NCBI GenBank assembly: GCA_947385505.1
Contig: CANDLP010000027.1
Location: 1 to 12,203 of the forward strand
DNA: 12,203 nucleotides
DNA from: an uncultured Clostridia bacterium
GTDB lineage: Bacteria; Bacillota; Clostridia; Oscillospirales; Ruminococcaceae
Direction: 5' to 3'
Of the stretch, positions 1 through 4,456 are shown one piece after another; the first letter of the stretch is position 1; every line of letters begins with the position of its first letter. The notes beneath the pieces are model-generated. The model was not told the DNA's origin. It searched no databases and saw only the letters and a program-made list of their open reading frames with translations. Made by a program: the position numbers and the translations under genes.

Positions 1-778
1 CCTTGCCCTTCGGATAACTGAGAATAAAACCGTATTTCCATGAATTGTCAATAAGCCAGTCAAACTGTGGCAGCTCCTCAAAGCTTTCGTCCAGATCGCT
101 GTGATTGCTCCAATAATCGTTTGACACTATGTCCATGGCAAGACCTGCGTTATGCTCACTGCGGCCGGGAAGAGCTATCTCCTTTTCCGCCTGTATTTTG
201 GCTTCCTCTGACGAATAGCCTTGACCGATAAGATTATTTATATAGCTTTCCATATTCTGCGCCTGTTTTTCAACGCTTCGATAAGATGAGGTTACGAAAA
301 GCCCCACTCCCTGAGAAGCCGCGTCGTTAAGCATTTGTATTGCATGATCCGCACAGCGGGAATCGAGAGTGCGTTCTCCCGCAACCGCCTTTGTTTCAAC
401 GGTAAAATCGTCGGGAAGCGGGTTGTCGTTCCCGATAACGTATAAAGCCCAGTCATCCTCGGCGCTGTAAGGAATTTTTACCACAGCGTTTACCGGCTCT
501 GTCTCTTCCGGTTTTTCAAAGCCCGGCGGAGTATCTATGCCCATTATAATTCCGCTTATTCCCGTACCCGTTTCGGGTACGGCTGTGCTTTCGCTTGTTC
601 CGTCAGCGGTAACGGAAGGCTCGGAGCCGCTTTCCGTAGAAGGTGAACCGGAACCGTTGCAGGAACCTATCGCCGCCATTAAAACAAGCAATATCACTAT
701 CCCCGCCGCAAGTACCGATAAAAAACCGAGATAAGCGGTAGAACTGTTGTGTTTCTTTTTTCTTTTCCGAGATGACAT
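1..778 (-). CDS. VanY-like D-alanyl-D-alanine carboxypeptidase (peptidase M15B), 3' end beyond window
   Basis: Translating the minus strand from ATG at 778 gives 259 open codons that run off the window edge. Residues 1-13 are very basic, residues 15-37 form a hydrophobic segment, and Ile-Gly-Ser-Cys at 37-40 fits a lipobox, so this may be a lipoprotein (otherwise a signal anchor). A Ser/Thr/Glu-rich linker covers about 41-95. The peptidase domain shows SSYRS (164-168), a Gln-rich helix and PGRSEHNAGLAMDI (204-217), where His209 and Asp216 match the first two zinc ligands of the M15 family. WLIDNSWKYGFILSYPKGK follows; the third ligand (family W-H motif) lies outside the window. The family trims the terminal D-Ala from peptidoglycan stems outside the cell. 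AAAGGA lies about 8 nt before the ATG. It starts 64 bp after mnmA on the same strand, probably the same transcript. Confidence 0.9.
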   Translation of the reverse strand, partial: MSSRKRKKKHNSSTAYLGFLSVLAAGIVILLVLMAAIGSCNGSGSPSTESGSEPSVTADGTSESTAVPETGTGISGIIMGIDTPPGFEKPEETEPVNAVVKIPYSAEDDWALYVIGNDNPLPDDFTVETKAVAGERTLDSRCADHAIQMLNDAASQGVGLFVTSSYRSVEKQAQNMESYINNLIGQGYSSEEAKIQAEKEIALPGRSEHNAGLAMDIVSNDYWSNHSDLDESFEELPQFDWLIDNSWKYGFILSYPKGK

Positions 779-842
779 TGTATTTTCCTTTCAACGCAAT
801 ATTGTTTGTTTTTTCTTTTTACAAGGATTTATATAGGCTCCC

Positions 843-1922
843 TTAAGTTGTTTTTAATACATCGGTGATAACTCCTCCGCCGAGAACGATATCCTTATCA
901 TAAAAAACTACCCTCTGTCCTTTTGCGACTGCCCTTTGCGGCTGTTCAAACAGCACGCGGACGGTATTCGGGGACAAAGGAACCGCTCTGCACGGAGCTT
1001 CCTTCTGACCGTAACGGGTTTTGGCGAAGCAGCTTATTTCTTTTTCTCCTAAATATCCCGCCGTCCGGTTAACATCGGAAGCGATAAGTCCTTCCGAAAA
1101 CAGATCGCTGTTTTCTCCCACCGTAACAGTATTATCACGGGCATTTTTATCTATGACGTACATAGGCTTGCCAAAGGCAATGCCAAGACCCTTTCTTTGT
1201 CCCACGGTGTAAGCGATCATTCCCCCGTGCTCTCCCACAGTATTGCCGTTTTTGTCGGTAACCCTGCCCTTTTGCGGTTTTATTCCGGTATATTTTTCAA
1301 TAAATTCTGCGTAATTTCCGTCAGGTACAAAGCAGATATCCTGACTGTCGGATTTCTTGCTGTTGTGAAGGCCGCTTTCCTCCGCAAGCTGCCTGACTTC
1401 TTCTTTTGCAGCGCTTCCGAGCGGAAAAATAACTCTTTTAAGCTGTTCCTGAGTTAGATTGTACAAAACATACGATTGATCCTTGGGATTTATTTCGCCG
1501 CCGCAAACCGCCTTTTTCAACAAGTAAGCTTTTTTATCTTCGTCATATTCAACCCTTGCGTAATGCCCTGTGGCAATATATCGGCAGTCCAGCCTGTCCG
1601 CTTCCTCCATCATTGCCGAAAATTTAAGAAAACGGTTGCAGTCAACACACGGATTTGGAGTGAGACCGCTTAAATATTCATTGTTGAACCGCGCTATAAC
1701 TTCATTTGCAAACTTTTTTCTGAAATCAAAAACATAATGGGGAATTCCCATTCTTTCAGCCGCCGCCTTCGCGTCGTTAACGCCGTTTAAACCGTTTTCT
1801 CCTTCCAAAAGCAGCATTGTGCCGCCTATGACCTCAAATCCCCGCTTTTTAAGAACCAATGCCGCGGCGGAGCTGTCCACTCCGCCGCTCATGGCAAGAA
1901 GCACTCTGCTGTTTTTATTCAC
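843..1922 (-). CDS. mnmA: tRNA 2-thiouridine(34) synthase MnmA, GTG start
   Basis: This enzyme activates U34 of tRNA-Lys/Glu/Gln with ATP and inserts sulfur to give 2-thiouridine. I read 359 residues, the usual family length. The PP-loop SGGVDSS is at 12-18, TPNPCVDCNRFLKF at about 88-101, ATGHYARV at 117-124 and SDSQDICFVPDGNY at about 191-204. Cys95 and Cys197 correspond to the catalytic pair (E. coli Cys102 and Cys199). Cys92 sits where E. coli has an Asp, giving a C-x-x-C. The C-terminal beta-barrel ends with AKGQRVVFYDKDIVLGGGVI. I chose GTG at 1922 because it overlaps the previous gene's stop (GTGAATAA) and has AAAGGGGG 8 nt upstream. ATG codons at 1943 and 1994 lie inside the upstream gene and lack a good site. 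Expression is probably coupled to the upstream gene. Confidence 0.95.
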   Translation of the reverse strand: MNKNSRVLLAMSGGVDSSAAALVLKKRGFEVIGGTMLLLEGENGLNGVNDAKAAAERMGIPHYVFDFRKKFANEVIARFNNEYLSGLTPNPCVDCNRFLKFSAMMEEADRLDCRYIATGHYARVEYDEDKKAYLLKKAVCGGEINPKDQSYVLYNLTQEQLKRVIFPLGSAAKEEVRQLAEESGLHNSKKSDSQDICFVPDGNYAEFIEKYTGIKPQKGRVTDKNGNTVGEHGGMIAYTVGQRKGLGIAFGKPMYVIDKNARDNTVTVGENSDLFSEGLIASDVNRTAGYLGEKEISCFAKTRYGQKEAPCRAVPLSPNTVRVLFEQPQRAVAKGQRVVFYDKDIVLGGGVITDVLKTT

Positions 1923-2361
1923 CTTCCAAGCCCCCTTTTTCATCGTTTTTGGGAGCTTCCGCCTTGCTTGCTTCTGCGTTTTCTTTGGGAGCATTTAAAC
2001 GGGTATCAATTTCCGCCTTTTTTTGGATTCCACTCAAACGGGTGCCTGTTTCTGTGTTTTCTTCCGCTGCACTTAAACAACTGCTTGTTTCTGCGTTTTC
2101 TTCGGCTGCACTTGAACAGCTGCCGTTTTCCCCGTTTATTTCTTTTTCATCTCCGCAATTATCCGAATGAAGCTTGTTATAATCTTTTTTTCCCGCTTTG
2201 CTCACAAGAACAAGCACCAGATATATCAATACCAGCGCCGCCGCAAAATAAAGAATCGATACAAGAATATCAGTTGGTCGGAGCTGTGCGGTTTCATGGG
2301 ACGTTTTTTCCGTTAATTCGGCGGTGGACAATATAAGCTGTGTAAAGAATAAATTTTCCAT
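1915..2361 (-). CDS. Small single-pass membrane protein with tandem 13-residue repeats, unknown function
   Basis: The protein has 148 residues and I do not recognise the family. A polar N-terminus (1-30) is followed by one strong transmembrane segment at about 32-54 and a basic stretch (KAGKKDYNK). The rest is a hydrophilic, Glu/Ala/Ser/Thr-rich tail. Within it four imperfect 13-residue units can be aligned: SCSSAAEENAETS (81-93), SCLSAAEENTETG (94-106), TRLSGIQKKAEID (107-119) and TRLNAPKENAEAS (120-132). It is first in the likely operon with mnmA and its stop overlaps the mnmA GTG. The topology (short N-terminus, one membrane segment, charged tail) resembles small decarboxylase gamma-type subunits, but no motif supports that. 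The ribosome binding site is weak (GGGAA). A promoter with a dyad lies directly upstream, and the ORF accounts for the whole space before mnmA, so I believe it is real. Confidence 0.7.
   Translation of the reverse strand: MENLFFTQLILSTAELTEKTSHETAQLRPTDILVSILYFAAALVLIYLVLVLVSKAGKKDYNKLHSDNCGDEKEINGENGSCSSAAEENAETSSCLSAAEENTETGTRLSGIQKKAEIDTRLNAPKENAEASKAEAPKNDEKGGLEGE
1966..2121 (-). repeat. Four tandem 39-bp coding repeats
   Basis: The 13-residue units of the membrane protein correspond to four consecutive 39-bp DNA units. The first two are most alike (S-C-x-S-A-A-E-E-N-x-E-T); the last two have drifted. Copy number could vary between strains by slippage without breaking the reading frame, because 39 is divisible by three. 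Misleading ORFs on the plus strand here are shadows of this repeat. Confidence 0.65.
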
Positions 2362-2398
2362 ATTTGTGTTTCCCGTGTTATTATTATATTGTGTTTAT

Positions 2399-2439
2399 GT
2401 TTACAGATAAATTGTAAACCCTGCAATGAATATTGTCAA
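2399..2439 (-). promoter_or_regulatory. Sigma-A promoter with overlapping operator-like dyad
   Basis: On the minus strand TTGACA (2439-2434) is followed after exactly 17 bp by TACAAT (2416-2411), about 50 bp before the membrane-protein start codon. A perfect 7-bp inverted repeat GTTTACA-7-TGTAAAC (2399-2419) covers the -10 box and the probable start site, the position where a repressor would block initiation. I do not assign it to a known regulator. Confidence 0.75.
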
Positions 2440-2514
2440 GGGGGAAGATAAAAAAAGTCTGTCAATAAAAACCGTCCCTTCGCCAATAACTGCCTAACCG
2501 CAGGGGGCGCAGCC

Positions 2515-2538
2515 CGAATTTTCCTTACGGAAAATTCG
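2515..2538. repeat. 10-bp perfect hairpin
   Basis: CGAATTTTCC and GGAAAATTCG flank a TTAC loop. There is no T-tract on either side, so it is not a standard terminator. It lies in GC-richer sequence than its surroundings and may be part of a dispersed repeat. Confidence 0.5.
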
Positions 2539-2723
2539 CCGCCAATCCGAAACAATACGGTAACGCAGCCGTTTCTTTTTATAAAATATTATCGCTCCTT
2601 TAGAAAATCATTTATAAACAAGTCCCCTATAAAGCTTTTGTTGAGTATCGTAAAATTATACAACGTTTGCAATATAAATCCCTATTTCCCTTATTAACCT
2701 TTAACAAAAATTAAAATCCCGCC

Positions 2724-2752
2724 TTGACATTCGGCTTTCCATTTAGTATAAT
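2724..2752 (+). promoter_or_regulatory. Perfect-consensus sigma-A promoter, no conventional gene downstream
   Basis: TTGACA (2724-2729), a 17-bp spacer and TATAAT (2747-2752) match the consensus at all 12 positions. The start site would be near 2759, about 35 nt before the first micro-ORF. The only following plus-strand ORFs before the convergent GT51 gene are the two micro-ORFs. Confidence 0.8.
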
Positions 2753-2793
2753 ATAATTCTACCGACAGGAAAATAAAAAGAGAGGAGTTAAAA

Positions 2794-2838
2794 ATGTCAG
2801 AGCTCAAAAAAATCAAGACCCAAAATGATCCCCCATAA
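2794..2838 (+). CDS. Candidate micro-ORF A, 14 residues ending Pro-Pro-stop
   Basis: ATG to TAA encodes MSELKKIKTQNDPP. A good ribosome binding site (GAGGAG, 8 nt spacing) and a perfect promoter about 40 nt upstream support translation. The first half is basic and the end is Asn-Asp-Pro-Pro just before the stop. Its nucleotide sequence from the ribosome binding site through ATG-x-GAGCTCA-A-rich resembles that of the second micro-ORF. I recognise no family. It could be a leader peptide, a signalling or toxic micropeptide, or chance. Confidence 0.45.
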   Translation: MSELKKIKTQNDPP

Positions 2839-2841
2839 TAT

Positions 2842-2891
2842 TATTGCTCCGCCAATTAGCCAATTAAATCAATTTTATTGACGGAGCAATA
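2842..2891. repeat. Short hairpin member of the TATTGCTCCGCCAAT repeat family
   Basis: TATTGCTCCG (2842-2851) pairs perfectly with CGGAGCAATA (2882-2891), and after one mismatch CAAT pairs with ATTG. The same terminal sequence bounds the 161-bp element at 11806-11966, so this looks like an internally deleted copy. It sits between the two micro-ORFs. Confidence 0.7.
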
Positions 2892-2964
2892 CAACGCTGT
2901 AACCCGTTACCAAAAAAGGCAGTCCCAAGCCCGTCGAAGCTCAGAATCAAAGAAAGGAGAAAAA

Positions 2965-3012
2965 ATGCAGGAGCTCATAAAAAACAAGCATATTCACCCC
3001 CGCCCCCCTTAG
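2965..3012 (+). CDS. Candidate micro-ORF B, 15 residues ending Pro-Pro-stop
   Basis: ATG to TAG encodes MQELIKNKHIHPRPP, preceded by a strong AAAGGAG ribosome binding site. Position 3-4 Glu-Leu (GAGCTC), the Lys-rich middle and the Pro-Pro-stop ending match micro-ORF A 127 bp upstream, which suggests a tandem duplication. No separate promoter is convincing, so it is probably carried on the transcript from 2759. Function unknown. Confidence 0.45.
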   Translation: MQELIKNKHIHPRPP

Positions 3013-3089
3013 CCCAAAACCTTGAAATTTTTCCGCAGAATTATAAATACTGCTCATTTACCTCCTCTGGCAGGTTATGAATAAATTTA

Positions 3090-3256
3090 TTAGAGTGTGT
3101 TCACATAAAATCAGTTTGCAGATTTTCGAGCACAATTTTGTGGCCTGCAAGGCAAAATTTTGCAGGAATATTATCATATTTCAAAAAATTTTAACGCAGC
3201 AGGCGGCAAAATTTGCCGAAAATATGCGTGCTGAGCTTTATGTGAACACGCTCTAA
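3090..3256. mobile_element. 167-bp non-coding element with 20-bp terminal inverted repeats (MITE-like)
   Basis: The left end TTAGAGTGTGTTCACATAAA (3090-3109) is matched by the reverse complement of 3237-3256 with one difference. The interior has no ORF but carries palindromes such as CTGCAA...TTGCAG and GGCAAAATTTGCC. Size, lack of coding and inverted ends fit a miniature element mobilised in trans. I see no clear target-site duplication and cannot name the parent family. Confidence 0.7.
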
Positions 3257-3353
3257 GATTATCCATCGATCTTCGCCTCTTGCGGACAGTCAGAATTCAT
3301 TCCTATCGGAACCCCTTACGCTTTTGACGGAAACGCCGAATCCCTCTGAGGCC

Positions 3354-3372
3354 GCTCTTTGAAAACTGAATA
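3354..3372 (+). promoter_or_regulatory. boxA-like sequence
   Basis: GCTCTTTGAAAACTGAATA closely resembles the boxA/leader segment found before 16S rRNA genes in Firmicutes. No rRNA gene follows within the window; downstream is the convergent GT51 gene. It may be a relic, part of a repeat, or an antitermination site for a plus-strand transcript. Confidence 0.3.
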
Positions 3373-3464
3373 ATCCGATTTTACACCGCTGCCCTCTGTT
3401 TTCCTTTATCTATTGGGCAATCCTTCACCGAAACATTGTTTACAGCGCTGTTGCCGAAAAAAAT

Positions 3465-4181
3465 TTACGCCGCTTTCACCCCGATATTCTCTCCCTCAAT
3501 TCTTGCTCCCTCATCGTCCGAAATATATCCGAACCGAACCATGCTCTCCACTACCTGCTTCTGTCTTTCCCGCGCAAGCCCGATATTTTCCGTAGGCGCA
3601 TACACCGAAGGCGCGTTAGGTATCCCCGCCAGCATCGTACACTCGTAATCGTCCATATCCTTAGGCAGCTTGTTGAAATATCCTTCGCATGCATCTTTTA
3701 CACAGTAATATCCGTTTCCGAAATAAATGCTGTTCACATAAAGCTCAAGAATTTCCTCCTTGCTGAACTCGCTTTCTATTCTCGCCGCCATAAACACCTC
3801 CGCCGCCTTTCTTACAAAGCTTTTTTCCTGTGTAAAAAACATATTTTTGGCAAGCTGCTGCGTAATGGTGCTGCCGCCCTCGGCGAGAGTTCCTGAAAGA
3901 AGGTTATGCCATGCCGCTCTTGCTATTGATATGGGATCGATTCCCTTGTGACTGAAAAAACGGTGATCCTCCACCGCGATAATCGCGTCCGTATATGTAT
4001 CGGGAAGCTCGCTCAGCGGCGTAAAGCTCTTTTGTTCCCGAATTTCCCTTACGGCGTCGTCAAGGCTCTTGTTTTCCAGCGCCTCCGCGAACATTCGGTA
4101 TCCCATAGCCGCAAGTCCGATTGCCGCCGCCGTAATAAGGAATAAAACCGCAAATAAAAAGCCGATTATGATTTTCTTCAC
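3465..4181 (-). CDS. Monofunctional peptidoglycan glycosyltransferase (GT51)
   Basis: This enzyme polymerises lipid II into glycan strands at the outer face of the membrane. The 238 residues hold an N-terminal membrane anchor (about 3-28) and one GT51 domain. VEDHRFFSHKGIDPISIARA carries the catalytic Glu of the E-D-x-x-F-x-x-H-x-G motif. It is followed by EGGSTITQQLAKN, KAAEVFMAARIESEFSKEEILELYVNSIYFGNG and a Gly/Pro-rich end (AGIPNAPSVYAPTEN). There is no transpeptidase domain, so it is of the MtgA/SgtB type rather than a class A PBP. The start is GTG at 4181, with AGGAAGGG about 10 nt upstream; no in-frame ATG fits. It diverges from the GGDEF gene. The N-terminus is otherwise complete, and I see no terminator downstream. 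Confidence 0.93.
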   Translation of the reverse strand: MKKIIIGFLFAVLFLITAAAIGLAAMGYRMFAEALENKSLDDAVREIREQKSFTPLSELPDTYTDAIIAVEDHRFFSHKGIDPISIARAAWHNLLSGTLAEGGSTITQQLAKNMFFTQEKSFVRKAAEVFMAARIESEFSKEEILELYVNSIYFGNGYYCVKDACEGYFNKLPKDMDDYECTMLAGIPNAPSVYAPTENIGLARERQKQVVESMVRFGYISDDEGARIEGENIGVKAA

Positions 4182-4211
4182 AATACCGTCACCCTTCCTT
4201 TTTTTGAGTTT

Positions 4212-4247
4212 ATACTAATAACCGCCGCAGGCGGTGGTTATTAGTAT
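4212..4247. repeat. Long hairpin at the 5' end of the GT51 transcript
   Basis: ATACTAATAACC (4212-4223) pairs with GGTTATTAGTAT (4236-4247), with an inner GCC/GGC stem. The predicted start site for the minus-strand gene is near 4248, so the mRNA would begin with this hairpin. Similar ATACTAAT/ATTAGTAT ends occur at 11473-11564, which suggests a dispersed repeat recruited into a leader. Confidence 0.6.
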
Positions 4248-4254
4248 TACTTGT

Positions 4255-4275
4255 ATTATACAGGATCAGAATCCT
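4255..4275 (-). promoter_or_regulatory. Probable GT51 gene promoter with dyad
   Basis: TATAAT reads on the minus strand at 4260-4255, placed correctly for the GT51 gene. No good -35 box lies 16-18 bp upstream. A 5-bp dyad AGGAT-4-ATCCT occupies 4262-4275, where the spacer would be, and could bind an activator or repressor. Confidence 0.5.
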
Positions 4276-4364
4276 TTTCGCCATCTTAAGCGGTGACATT
4301 TTCCCCCGTTCATATTACATTATTGTAATTTGCAAAATCGAAATTTATTTACTGCGGTAAAATA

Positions 4365-4393
4365 TTGACATTACCTTAAAAATATTGTACAAT
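4365..4393 (+). promoter_or_regulatory. Sigma-A promoter of the GGDEF gene
   Basis: TTGACA (4365-4370) and TACAAT (4388-4393) are separated by exactly 17 bp, 63 bp before the start codon. Only one position departs from consensus. This suggests good basal expression from a roughly 55-nt leader. Confidence 0.8.
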
Positions 4394-4456
4394 AAAAGCA
4401 ATATAAAAAACAGGTTCAAAAACAACGGGATAATCCCCGTATAACGGAGTACTGTT

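Larger units (their letters stand above)
2362..3464. other. 1.1-kb intergenic region with two micro-ORFs and repeats, no conventional gene
   Basis: No ORF here has recognisable protein character. The region holds the operon promoter (2399-2439), a GAATTTTCC hairpin (2515-2538), an orphan plus-strand promoter (2724-2752), two micro-ORFs (2794-2838 and 2965-3012), a hairpin repeat (2842-2891), a terminal-inverted-repeat element (3090-3256) and a boxA-like sequence (3354-3372). In 3373-3464, downstream of the minus-strand GT51 gene, I see no clear terminator. Confidence 0.7.

Noticed and set aside
1923..1994. Longer mnmA start at ATG 1994 or 1943
   Set aside because: It would add a Lys/Arg-rich extension read out of frame through the upstream gene; GTG 1922 has the better ribosome binding site, the stop-start overlap and the family's normal N-terminus.
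1859..2336. Plus-strand ORFs of 103 and 122 codons opposite the mnmA upstream gene
   Set aside because: They are antisense shadows of the 39-bp coding repeats, lack ribosome binding sites and have no protein-like composition.
3354..3464. Start of an rRNA operon after the boxA-like sequence
   Set aside because: No 16S rRNA sequence follows; the downstream DNA encodes the GT51 protein on the other strand.
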